Assembly: GCA_002435985.1 (NCBI GenBank)
Contig: DIXD01000114.1
Span: 9,057-46,917 of the forward strand
Direction: 5' to 3'
Origin: Spirochaetaceae bacterium UBA6089
Lineage (GTDB): Bacteria; Spirochaetota; Spirochaetia; Treponematales; Rectinemataceae
Length of the DNA stretch: 37,861 nucleotides
The position numbers were made by a program, and so were the translations under genes. Every line of letters begins with the position of its first letter. Positions within the stretch are counted from its first letter, which is position 1. The notes beneath the pieces are model-generated. The model saw only the letters and a program-made list of their open reading frames with translations. It had not been told where the DNA came from and made no database searches. Shown piece by piece: positions 17,208 to 25,471 of the stretch.

Positions 17208-18725
17208 ATGTCTATCAAAAAGAAATTGTATTCCCGCAATTTTTTCATCGCGAATCTGGTGATCCTCGGCATTGTGATTGGGTTTGCCCTGGCGTTTGTG
17301 TTTCGCGCGAACCCACCTTCGAGTGGTGCATCGCTGCCCGTCGTACAAGCAGAGACACCATCCATGATCGCCGGCTCGGATATCGAGGCTGACATTGCGG
17401 CGGCCGAATCGGTCCAGAATGCATTCCGCAATATCGCAAAAACAGTTTTGCCGGCAGTGGTGGAGCTGGACGTCATCGAAGGCGGACAAAAAACCCAGCA
17501 ACAACAGACGCCTCAATTCCCTTTTAATTTCTTTTTTGGCCCCGATACCCCCTTCCCCGAGCAATTCCAGCCTGAAGAAGGGCTAGGATCTGGGATCATC
17601 GTGCGCAGGTCCGGCAAGACGGTCTATGTCCTTACGAACAACCACGTGGCGGGCAACGCTTCCAAAATCACCGTCAAACTGAGCGATGGTCGTGAATTCG
17701 AAGGCTCTCTCGTCGGAGCAGATGAACGAAAAGATGTGGCCCTCGTAAAATTCGAGACGGACGACACCGACATCGCCATCGCCAGGCTGGGAGACTCCTC
17801 GAAACTTCAGGTGGGAGACTGGGCAATTGCCTTGGGCAGCCCTTTTGGGTATGTCTCCTCTGTGACGACAGGCATCATCAGTGCGCTTGGCCGCACGGGC
17901 GGTCCAGACGGGAACATCAACGATTTTATCCAGACCGACGCCGCGATCAACAAGGGTAACTCTGGTGGGGCGCTCGTCAATATCCGCGGCGAAGTCATAG
18001 GACTCAATACATGGATCGCATCTCCTACCGGTGGATCGGTCGGTCTTGGTTTCGCGATTCCCATCAATAATATCAAGGGCGCTATCGACGACTTCATCAT
18101 GAATGGATCGGTCAAATATGGCTGGCTCGGAGTGAGTCTGTCCGATATCGCGCAAGACAAGGCCAGCGCAAAGGAGCTCGATCTCGAAGGCAAGAAAGGT
18201 GCTTTTGTTGGGCATGTCTTCTTGGATGGCCCTGCGGATAAGGCCGGTATTTTACCTGGTGATTTCATCACGGCAGTCGACGGCAAGGCTGTGCAGAGCA
18301 CCAACGATCTTGTGCGTGTCGTGGGCGACATAAAGCCAGGCACGACTGCTAAATTCACTCTCATACGTCGCGGCAATACGATGACCGTCAGCGTAAAGAT
18401 CGACTTGAGGGACGACACTGTCGCCTCGAACAATGCGAATCTGTTCCCCGGCGTCACGGTGATCTCTCTGAAATCCGATTCGGTGGACCAATCGCAGATC
18501 CCCAGCGGCGTGCGCGGCGCCCTGGTCATCGATGTGTTGGCCCGGTCTCCTGCCGCGAGCATAGGGCTGCGCACAGGCGACATCATTACCAAGATCAATG
18601 GAAAGAGCCTAAAAGACATCAAGGAATTCTACGAGATTCTCGCAAAGGAAGCAGGAAAGAAGCTCGTATTCACCGTCAACAGAGATAACCAGACAATCGA
18701 GACCCTTGCGTATGTAGGAAAGTAA
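17208..18725 (+). CDS. Periplasmic serine protease, HtrA/DegP family
   Basis: Envelope quality-control protease and chaperone. The start at 17208 has TGGAGGA 7 bases upstream and gives 505 residues. An ATG at 17193 is in frame but lies on the ribosome site. An uncleaved-looking membrane segment (residues 13-33) suggests a tethered enzyme. The trypsin-like triad is intact: His146 (TNNHVAGN), Asp176 (RKDVALV) and Ser252 (GNSGGAL). A Gln/Phe/Pro-rich loop (97-124) corresponds to the DegP LA loop. Two PDZ domains follow at about residues 285-385 and 405-505. The upstream 90 bases are AT-rich, but I find no clear promoter. A strong terminator follows the gene. Confidence 0.95.
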   Translation: MSIKKKLYSRNFFIANLVILGIVIGFALAFVFRANPPSSGASLPVVQAETPSMIAGSDIEADIAAAESVQNAFRNIAKTVLPAVVELDVIEGGQKTQQQQTPQFPFNFFFGPDTPFPEQFQPEEGLGSGIIVRRSGKTVYVLTNNHVAGNASKITVKLSDGREFEGSLVGADERKDVALVKFETDDTDIAIARLGDSSKLQVGDWAIALGSPFGYVSSVTTGIISALGRTGGPDGNINDFIQTDAAINKGNSGGALVNIRGEVIGLNTWIASPTGGSVGLGFAIPINNIKGAIDDFIMNGSVKYGWLGVSLSDIAQDKASAKELDLEGKKGAFVGHVFLDGPADKAGILPGDFITAVDGKAVQSTNDLVRVVGDIKPGTTAKFTLIRRGNTMTVSVKIDLRDDTVASNNANLFPGVTVISLKSDSVDQSQIPSGVRGALVIDVLARSPAASIGLRTGDIITKINGKSLKDIKEFYEILAKEAGKKLVFTVNRDNQTIETLAYVGK

Positions 18726-18765
18726 GTATATATTCCCTTCTTAAGAGCGGGTCATTCCGTTGCAG

Positions 18766-18797
18766 GAAGCCTCCACCCGGAGGCTTCTCTTCTTTTT
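18766..18797 (+). terminator. Intrinsic terminator after the HtrA protease gene
   Basis: GAAGCCTCC (18766-18774) pairs perfectly with GGAGGCTTC (18779-18787) around an ACCC loop, and is followed by TCTTCTTTTT. The T tract runs directly into the AGAGGGG ribosome site of the next gene, so readthrough would be needed for cotranscription. Confidence 0.85.
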
Positions 18798-18810
18798 AAG
18801 AGGGGATACA

Positions 18811-19422
18811 ATGCATAAAGAGTTTGTGCCTTATGACATAATCCGAGATAATGCGATCAAGTTGGCGTATAGAATCTATAAAGATGGCTTTATCCCCGAC
18901 GTCATCTATGTTTCTCTGCGCGGCGGTGCATACATGGGCAATGTCCTCAGCGAGTATTTTAAATTCGTCAAGGAGACAGGGCACCCCATATTCTATGCTG
19001 CGGTCGTGGCCCGTTCCTACAACGGCTTCGATCAACAGGAGATAATACGAGTCGACGGTTGGACCTATAATCCAGACTTTTTGAGGCATGGCGATAAAGT
19101 CCTGCTGGTGGACGATGTGTTCGATTCAGGCCGCACGATCAATTATCTTGCAAAAGTCATCATGAATCGTGGATTGCCCCGCAGCGACATAAAGATCGCG
19201 GTACACGACTACAAGGTGAGGGCGTATATCCCTCAACACCTTCCCATCACTCCCGACTATTGGTGCAGAAAGATTGAAGTTCAATCGCCCGAGGATGAGC
19301 TCTGGATCCACTATATGAGCCACGAACTCGAGGGCTTGACCGCCCAGGAAATTGCCGACCACTACCTGAAGAACGACGATCCGGAGCTCGCCGAGGCGAT
19401 GCTCCTCGTCGCTCAGCGCTAA
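18811..19422 (+). CDS. Phosphoribosyltransferase (purine-type)
   Basis: The start at 18811 follows AGAGGGG at 6 bases and gives 203 residues. The PRPP-binding motif VLLVDDVFDSGRT lies at residues 97-109. An upstream loop, SLRGGAYMG (35-43), matches the pyrophosphate loop of type I PRTases. The enzyme should make a purine nucleotide from a free base and PRPP. The sequence resembles the hypoxanthine/xanthine-type PRTases of archaea and some bacteria, but the base specificity cannot be read from it. The C-terminal 40 residues are extra helical sequence (EIADHYLKNDDPELAEAML). No promoter was found between the terminator and the start. The stop codon shares two bases with that of glgC. Confidence 0.85.
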   Translation: MHKEFVPYDIIRDNAIKLAYRIYKDGFIPDVIYVSLRGGAYMGNVLSEYFKFVKETGHPIFYAAVVARSYNGFDQQEIIRVDGWTYNPDFLRHGDKVLLVDDVFDSGRTINYLAKVIMNRGLPRSDIKIAVHDYKVRAYIPQHLPITPDYWCRKIEVQSPEDELWIHYMSHELEGLTAQEIADHYLKNDDPELAEAMLLVAQR

Positions 19423-20693
19423 ATGACGGTTCCGTCGGGCACTATTTGATTTTTGGGTATGATGACAATACCATCCACGACATAGTGCGTGCTGTATTCT
19501 CCTTCGGCTCTCGGTATGGGATCGATGCCGATCCGGCAGTTTGAACCGATGCGCGCATTCTTGTCGATGATCGCGCGGCGGATGATTGACCCTCCCCCGA
19601 TGCCAATGTTGGGGATGTTTTTCCGACGATTTTCCGCCTTTTCCGCCTCGCTCTCGTAGTAGTCCGCACCCATGCACACCACGCCGTCGAGGCTCGCGCC
19701 GGTCTCTATCACCGTGCGAATTCCCACGATGGAGCGCGTAATCGAGGCGTTTGTGATGATACAGCCGTCGCTCGCGAGCGACTGATTCAGAATACAGTAG
19801 TTGAGCTTGGAGGCGGGTAGATTACGAGCATGCGTATAGATAGGCTTGTGCTCGTCGTAGAAGTTGAATTTTGGATTGAGATCTGTGAGCGCGATGTTGG
19901 CCTCGTAGAAAGAGCTGATGGTTCCTATGTCCTCCCAATAGCCTCCGAAAACATAGGTGTTGACTTTTTCGGCTGCGACGACGGAAGGGATGATCTCCTT
20001 GCCGAAATCGTTTGCGTCCGTCGCGAGCGTTTCTTCGATGAGGGATGCGTCGAAAATGTAGATCCCCATGCTGGCGAGATAGGGTTTTTGCGGATCGGCA
20101 TCGCCCGGCCTGAGCGCCTCAGGCACCATAAAATCGTTGATATCCTTTGTGGGACCGGGTTTTTCCAAAAAACTGTCGATACTGCCGTCCGACTTGATTT
20201 TTATGATACCGAGAGCGCTTGCAGACTCTCGAGACACCAAGGTGCCTGCGACCGTCAGACGACAACCCGACTCCATATGTCTTTTGAACATGTCGGCGAG
20301 GTCCATACGGTAAAGCTGATCGCCAGAGACGATGAGATAGTGCGTCGGTTTATGGGGCCTAAAGTGGATGAGATTCTTCCTCACTGCGTCGGCGGTGCCT
20401 TCGTACCAACCCGAGTGGACCGGTGTCTGTTCCGCGGCGAGGACTTGCACAAATCCGTTCGAGAAATGGTCGAAATTGTAGGAGTGGGATATGTGCAGGT
20501 GCAGCGATGCGGAATTGAACTGGGTCAAAATGTAGATTCTTCTAAAGCCGGAGTTGATACAGTTCGAGATGGGGATGTCGACGATACGGTATTTCCCCCC
20601 GAAGGGAACAGCAGGCTTTGATCTCTCTTTCGTAAGGGGAAACAGACGGGTTCCTTTACCTCCTCCCAAAACGATGGAAAGAATTTCTGTCAT
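19419..20693 (-). CDS. glgC: Glucose-1-phosphate adenylyltransferase (ADP-glucose pyrophosphorylase)
   Basis: Makes ADP-glucose from glucose 1-phosphate and ATP, the committed step of glycogen synthesis. The 424-residue length is typical. The N-terminal nucleotidyltransferase signature is clear (LGGGKGTRLFPLTKERSKPA, then KYRIVDIPISNCINSG), with the sugar-phosphate region GWYEGTADAVRKNL near 115. The C-terminal quarter is a left-handed beta-helix (DGCIITNASITRSIVGIRTVIETGASL), the usual regulatory domain. AAAGGAG precedes the ATG. A TTGCCG-17-TATACT promoter lies 54 bases upstream, overlapping the divergent helicase promoter. Confidence 0.95.
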   Translation of the reverse strand: MTEILSIVLGGGKGTRLFPLTKERSKPAVPFGGKYRIVDIPISNCINSGFRRIYILTQFNSASLHLHISHSYNFDHFSNGFVQVLAAEQTPVHSGWYEGTADAVRKNLIHFRPHKPTHYLIVSGDQLYRMDLADMFKRHMESGCRLTVAGTLVSRESASALGIIKIKSDGSIDSFLEKPGPTKDINDFMVPEALRPGDADPQKPYLASMGIYIFDASLIEETLATDANDFGKEIIPSVVAAEKVNTYVFGGYWEDIGTISSFYEANIALTDLNPKFNFYDEHKPIYTHARNLPASKLNYCILNQSLASDGCIITNASITRSIVGIRTVIETGASLDGVVCMGADYYESEAEKAENRRKNIPNIGIGGGSIIRRAIIDKNARIGSNCRIGIDPIPRAEGEYSTHYVVDGIVIIPKNQIVPDGTVI

Positions 20694-20720
20694 ATCTGCT
20701 CCTTTCCGGTTTCGTGCCGA

Positions 20721-20749
20721 TTTACCTTTTTCGCGTTGATGACTACAGT
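20721..20749 (+). promoter_or_regulatory. Candidate promoter of the mrfA-mrfB pair
   Basis: TTTACC (20721-20726) and TACAGT (20744-20749) are 17 bases apart, each matching four of six consensus bases. The -10 box ends 7 bases before the ATG at 20757. It overlaps by three bases the -10 box of the divergent glgC promoter. Confidence 0.5.
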
Positions 20750-20775
20750 ATACCTTATGAATCCTGAAACGGCAA
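20747..20775 (-). promoter_or_regulatory. Sigma70-like promoter of glgC
   Basis: On the minus strand TTGCCG (20775-20770) and TATACT (20752-20747) are 17 bases apart. The leader to the glgC ATG is about 45 bases and carries a good ribosome site. The -35 box lies inside the helicase coding sequence. Confidence 0.6.
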
Positions 20776-23081
20776 ACACCATTTGCGACGAACTGGCCTC
20801 ATGGCTCGCCGGAAAGAGCGAACTCGCGTGGTCGACGAGGCTCCCTGCACGGGCCCCCGACCTTGTGTCCCTTCCTTCAGACCTGTCGCCCATCCTCGTC
20901 CAGGCCCTCATGGAGCAAGGGATAGAGGCCCTGTACAGTCACCAGAAAAAAGCCTACGAGTTGGCAAGGGCCGGCAAGGACTTCGTAGTCGTGACGCCGA
21001 CGGCTTCCGGTAAAAGTCTCTGCTACAATTTGCCGGTTCTCCAGACACTCATCGAAGAACCGGAAGGCAAGGCGCTCTACCTTTTCCCTACCAAGGCACT
21101 TTCACAAGACCAGCAGAGTGCGCTCAATGAGCTTGTCCTTCGGGTGAACATCGGGCTTGCGATCAACACCTACGACGGGGATACGCCTGCAGATATTCGT
21201 ACGAAGGCACGCACTTCTGGACGCATCATCATATCCAACCCCGACATGCTTCATGCGGGCATTTTGCCAAACCACACGAAGTGGGTTAAATTCTTCTCGA
21301 ACCTGAGGTACGTCGTCGTAGACGAGCTCCACGCGTACCGAGGAGTTTTCGGAAGCCACGTCGCCGCGGTTCTACGGCGCCTTATCCGAATTGCGAAGTT
21401 CTATGGTTCTTCTCCTGTCTTCATCTTCTCCTCTGCCACGATCGCCAATCCACGCGAGCTCGCCGCGCGCTACATCGAGAGGGATGTAGCGCTCATCGAA
21501 GAGAGCGGCGCCGGCAGCGGAGACAAAATCGTGTTGTGCGTGAATCCGCCGCTTGTGGATGCGGTCCAGGGAATACGACGTTCGAGCTCTCTCGAGGCCG
21601 AATCAGTGATGCTGTGGCTTCTACGCAAGGGTGTCAGAACCATTCTGTTTTCGAGATCGCGCCTTCAGGTTGAGCTCCTTGCAAGGTATCTGAGTCAGAA
21701 ACTCGAGAATCCCTACAACCGGGACTTCGGTATTGTCGTGAAGCCTTATCGCTCAGGCCTTTTGCCTTCGGAACGGCGTGCAATAGAGAAGGGATTGAGG
21801 GATGGAGAGATACACGGCGTCGTCTCGACAAACGCGCTCGAACTCGGCATCGATATAGGGGGCCTCGATGCGTCGGTCATCACAGGCTACCCGGGCAGCA
21901 TTGCCTCGTTTTGGCAGCAAGTGGGGAGGGCGGGGCGGACTTCCGGCCTCTCGCTTGCTGTCTATGTGGCCTCTTCCGCACCTCTCGATCAGTATTTCGC
22001 AGCCCACCCCGAGTATTTCCTTTCGAGGTCGGCCGAGCATGCGCATATCGATGCCTATAACCCCTATATTTTTACCGACCATCTCAAGTGTGCCGCGTTT
22101 GAGCTGCCCTTTGCGGAGGGCGAGGCTTTTTCACCAGATCCATCGAACCAGAAGGCCGCCCAACTCACCCAAGAAGCGCTCGAATATCTTGAGGAGGAAG
22201 GGATCGTCCGGCATACTGCCGGGCGCTATTTCTGGTCTGCCGAGGGGTATCCCGGTGAAAAAATCTCGCTGCGCACCGCAACAACCGAGAATGTGGTCAT
22301 CGTGGATGTGACGAAGGGGCGCCACGACGTCATCGGAGAAATGGACCGCCCTAGTGCAAAAGAACTGCTCTTCGAGAACGCAGTCTATATTCATTTAGGG
22401 ACACAGTATCAGGTCAAGACGCTCGATCTGGAAAAGCATCTATGCCTTGTAGAAAAGAGTGACGCCGATTACTGGACAGATTCTATCGTAAAACGGGATA
22501 TTCAGGTGCTGTCGCAAGATTCAATCGAGACGCTTGACCAGCTCCGCTTGATACTGGGCGATATTTTGGTGCGAGGACAAGTGGAGAAATACAAAAAACT
22601 TCGCTTCAACACCAACGAGAATGTCGGTTACGGCGAAATTTGGCTTCCTCCCGAGGAGATGCAGACACGGGCTCTGATGATCGTACTCAAGCCGGAGAGC
22701 CAGAGCGCGAAGCTCCTGCGCAGTCTTGCGCCTGAAAAGGCAGATGGGATACTGCGCGGCGTGACGAACCTTATCCGACAGCTCGCACCGGCCCGCATTC
22801 TCTGCGATATTCACGATATCGGTTTTGCCTCGCGTGTTCGAGACCTGTTCTTCACAAGTTCCTCAATGTATTTCTACGATATGTATCCGGGAGGAGTAGG
22901 TATTGCGGAGGCGCTTCAAGCGAATCTGAAAGAGTGCATTGCTTCGGCCGTTGAGAGGCTTGCCGGCTGTCCCTGTGAAGGGGGCTGCCCATCGTGCATA
23001 GGAGTGGAGATGGCCGGCGCCGAGAACAAGGCTTTGGCCTTGCAATTTTTGAGGTTGTTGTACGGTGCACTGGAATCTTGA
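20757..23081 (+). CDS. mrfA: MrfA-like (YprA) DEAD/DEAH helicase with DUF1998 cysteine cluster
   Basis: In Bacillus subtilis, MrfA is a 3'-5' DNA helicase that, with MrfB, repairs mitomycin damage outside the UvrABC pathway. With the start at 20757 the product is 774 residues. TTG at 20736 and ATG at 20739 are also in frame but fall inside the predicted promoter. Motifs are Walker A TPTASGKSL (Lys86), DELH, the SAT motif FSSATIAN, and motif VI QQVGRAGR. The C-terminal DUF1998 region has four cysteines in CPCEGGCPSC (738, 740, 744, 747), a metal site in this family. MrfB follows 42 bases downstream, which strengthens the assignment. Hrq1-type helicases are relatives. Confidence 0.88.
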   Translation: MNPETANTICDELASWLAGKSELAWSTRLPARAPDLVSLPSDLSPILVQALMEQGIEALYSHQKKAYELARAGKDFVVVTPTASGKSLCYNLPVLQTLIEEPEGKALYLFPTKALSQDQQSALNELVLRVNIGLAINTYDGDTPADIRTKARTSGRIIISNPDMLHAGILPNHTKWVKFFSNLRYVVVDELHAYRGVFGSHVAAVLRRLIRIAKFYGSSPVFIFSSATIANPRELAARYIERDVALIEESGAGSGDKIVLCVNPPLVDAVQGIRRSSSLEAESVMLWLLRKGVRTILFSRSRLQVELLARYLSQKLENPYNRDFGIVVKPYRSGLLPSERRAIEKGLRDGEIHGVVSTNALELGIDIGGLDASVITGYPGSIASFWQQVGRAGRTSGLSLAVYVASSAPLDQYFAAHPEYFLSRSAEHAHIDAYNPYIFTDHLKCAAFELPFAEGEAFSPDPSNQKAAQLTQEALEYLEEEGIVRHTAGRYFWSAEGYPGEKISLRTATTENVVIVDVTKGRHDVIGEMDRPSAKELLFENAVYIHLGTQYQVKTLDLEKHLCLVEKSDADYWTDSIVKRDIQVLSQDSIETLDQLRLILGDILVRGQVEKYKKLRFNTNENVGYGEIWLPPEEMQTRALMIVLKPESQSAKLLRSLAPEKADGILRGVTNLIRQLAPARILCDIHDIGFASRVRDLFFTSSSMYFYDMYPGGVGIAEALQANLKECIASAVERLAGCPCEGGCPSCIGVEMAGAENKALALQFLRLLYGALES

Positions 23082-23123
23082 AATTGTAGTTTTCCCTAAT
23101 TCAGCCTGTCGAGGGTCGTCACG

Positions 23124-24413
23124 GTGAACTTGAAAGACCGCCTAGCGCTGATAAAAAACAGCAACGATCACCATGTCTACTTGCCGCATAGAAAAAGGGA
23201 CATGCCCGAAGGCTGGACCGAGACCGCGCCCTTTGTGTGGATGAGGGAGATCGACAGACCTTGTAGTGGGGCTCCCATCGTTTTTTCCCCACACCTCATG
23301 AGGCCGATGCACGAAGATGGGCGTAGAGATCAAGAAGGCACCTATCCTCATGCCCCGACTCTGCCGGCGATTCCTGCGGAGCGAATTGTGTTTTTCGACC
23401 TCGAGACGACGGGGCTCTCCGGAGGCGCGGGCACTATCGCCTTTCTCTCGACAGTGGGGCATTTCGAGGGCGCAGATCTGGTGCTCAGGCAGACCTTTCT
23501 CTGTGATTATCCGGGGGAACGCGAGTTTCTCGCCTTGATCATCTCTCAGATTGCAAAGGCCGATTGGGTTGTGAGCTATAATGGGGCCGCCTTCGATCTT
23601 CCGCTTTTGCAGACTCGCAGTGTGCTGAACAGAATTGCTATGCCCCTCATCCGCCACATCGACATACTCCACGATTGCAGGCGTTTCTGGGGCACAAAGG
23701 TCCCTTCTTGTTCTCTCGCCTCGATGGAGGCCTTGCTTTTGAAAAAAGAAAGGGACGAAGATATCCCAGCATCCCTCGTGCCGAGAGTCTGGCTCGACTA
23801 TGTGAAGACTGAAATGCCGCGAGATGAGCAGAGCGCACTTTTGTCGCTCGTCTGGCACCACAATGTGCAGGATGTGGTATCGCTCGCCCAGCTCTTTATC
23901 CTTATAGAGTCCATATACCGCGCACCGGAAAGTGTGCTTTTTCAATACTCCATCGATCCTGTAGGATTGGCGCGCAGACTATTGAAGACAGGCAGGGTAG
24001 AAGAAGCCAAGCGCGTTCTGCTCATGGTTCGCGATAACCCAAGGCTCTTCGAACTGACGGGTGTCGCGAGGATGAGGGCTCTGCGACTTCTGGCCTCGAT
24101 TGCATGGAAAGAGCGCAATAGGGAGCTCTACGTGAAAACTATTCTCGCCATGGATGGTGAGTCTCTCTTTGGTTGTGTGGCGAAGGCGAAGCTCTATGAA
24201 CATTTCCTAAGAGATGAGGCGCAGGCGCTCGAATGGGCCAGAAGATCACGCGACATTGCGCTCGCCGAAGGGGATGGTACACAGATACCTGCCTCCTCCC
24301 TTTCGGCGCTCAGCCTTGAAGCCATTGATCACCGCATTGCAAGACTCACCCGTAAGATCGCCGACATATACAGCGAAATGAACCGCGAGATGGACAACCC
24401 CGGCACGCGTTAG
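23124..24413 (+). CDS. mrfB: MrfB-like (YprB) RNase H-fold 3'-5' exonuclease
   Basis: Partner of MrfA, a DEDD-family metal-dependent exonuclease. A GTG start at 23124 follows GAGGG at 8 bases and gives 429 residues. The exonuclease I motif FFDLETTGLSGG has Asp92 and Glu94. A second acidic motif lies in VVSYNGAAFDLPLL, and a third Asp is in WHHNVQDVVSLAQL, so the DEDD set looks complete. A C-terminal helical region of about 140 residues (RLLKTGRVEEAKRVLL...) resembles TPR repeats, as in B. subtilis YprB. Its stop codon overlaps the rlmN stop on the other strand. Confidence 0.88.
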   Translation: MNLKDRLALIKNSNDHHVYLPHRKRDMPEGWTETAPFVWMREIDRPCSGAPIVFSPHLMRPMHEDGRRDQEGTYPHAPTLPAIPAERIVFFDLETTGLSGGAGTIAFLSTVGHFEGADLVLRQTFLCDYPGEREFLALIISQIAKADWVVSYNGAAFDLPLLQTRSVLNRIAMPLIRHIDILHDCRRFWGTKVPSCSLASMEALLLKKERDEDIPASLVPRVWLDYVKTEMPRDEQSALLSLVWHHNVQDVVSLAQLFILIESIYRAPESVLFQYSIDPVGLARRLLKTGRVEEAKRVLLMVRDNPRLFELTGVARMRALRLLASIAWKERNRELYVKTILAMDGESLFGCVAKAKLYEHFLRDEAQALEWARRSRDIALAEGDGTQIPASSLSALSLEAIDHRIARLTRKIADIYSEMNREMDNPGTR

Positions 24414-25471
24414 TGTTCTCTTGTTGTTTTGAGCGTATCACCGAGCTGGCCGCAGGCTCCCATGACGCCTCGACCTCGGCTCATCCGCTGAACCGTGACG
24501 ATGCCCTTGCGTTCGAGCACTTCAGAGAACAGCCTCACCTGCCGAGCTGTGGGCGTCTCGAAGGGCATGCCGGCTATAGGGTTCCACGCGATAAGGTTGA
24601 CCTGCGCCTTCAGGGGATGTATCCAGTCGGCGAGTTCCAGCGCGTCGTTTTCGTGGGTATTCACATTGCCGAGAAGCACTACTTCGAGCGTGATACGCTC
24701 ATGAGTATTTCTCTGGTACTCCAGCAGGGCGGCCTTGAGATCAGCAAGGGGCCAGGTCTTGTTGACGGGCATAAGCTGCGTGCGGAGGTTCGGATTCGCG
24801 GAAGTGATAGAGACTGCGAGCCGTACGAAAGGCCCCGCATTCGCAATGTCCAGAATGCCGGGAACGATGCCGCTCGTGGAGATGGTGATCTTCCGCATCG
24901 ACATCCCTATGCCTTTAGGGTGCGAGAGAATAGTGATAGCCTTTCTGACGTTGTCGAGGTTCAAGAGGGGCTCGCCCATTCCCATGAACACCACATTCGA
25001 GATAAAGCCGCGCGCATCGCGCAGATGATGGAATTGCTCGAGTATCTCGTCGGGGCCAAGATTCCGGAGGAAGCCGAGCCCGCCGGTCTTGCAGAATGTG
25101 CAGCCCATTGGGCAGCCCACCTGGCTCGAGAGGCATGCCGTCTTTCTGCCTTCGATGTCCTCCAGAAGCACACACTCGACTGCGGCGCCGTCGCGAAGTC
25201 TGATCTGCAGTTTCAACGATCCGTCTTCGTCGACGAGACTCTTCTCCACGGTCGATGAGCGTGTATGCCCGTCGAAATATTCGGAAAGGCGCGTGCGCAA
25301 ACGCTGTGGCATATTGGTCATTGCTTCGAATGAGAGTACGCCCTTGGCGAACCAGGCGAAGGCCTGGTTCGCACGGTAGGGCGGTTCTTGCGCCAGAAGC
25401 GCGGCTAATTCATCGAGAGACAAGCCGCTTGGATATACTGCATCGTGCTTGTAGGCTAAATCTTGACTCAT
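24410..25471 (-). CDS. rlmN: Dual-specificity RNA methyltransferase RlmN
   Basis: Radical SAM enzyme that methylates C2 of adenine 2503 in 23S rRNA and of A37 in some tRNAs. The 353-residue length is normal. The 4Fe-4S motif is CPMGCTFC (Cys120, 124, 127), and the conserved methyl-carrier cysteine is in GVMGACGQL (about Cys340). GMGEPLLNLDNV and the SAM-binding ISTSG segment are present. Its ATG overlaps the stop of the TPR gene upstream (ATGA), so it is translationally coupled to it. Confidence 0.95.
   Translation of the reverse strand: MSQDLAYKHDAVYPSGLSLDELAALLAQEPPYRANQAFAWFAKGVLSFEAMTNMPQRLRTRLSEYFDGHTRSSTVEKSLVDEDGSLKLQIRLRDGAAVECVLLEDIEGRKTACLSSQVGCPMGCTFCKTGGLGFLRNLGPDEILEQFHHLRDARGFISNVVFMGMGEPLLNLDNVRKAITILSHPKGIGMSMRKITISTSGIVPGILDIANAGPFVRLAVSITSANPNLRTQLMPVNKTWPLADLKAALLEYQRNTHERITLEVVLLGNVNTHENDALELADWIHPLKAQVNLIAWNPIAGMPFETPTARQVRLFSEVLERKGIVTVQRMSRGRGVMGACGQLGDTLKTTREH

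Noticed and set aside
17807..18622. Minus-strand frame opposite the HtrA gene
   Set aside because: The plus-strand protease has its full catalytic triad and PDZ domains. The antisense product is Pro/Ser-rich and unlike any family.
19830..20621. Plus-strand frame of 263 codons opposite glgC
   Set aside because: It is antisense to highly conserved glgC motifs, with no ribosome site or recognisable domain.
24413..25258. Plus-strand frame of 281 codons opposite rlmN
   Set aside because: It is antisense to the radical SAM motif and catalytic core of rlmN.
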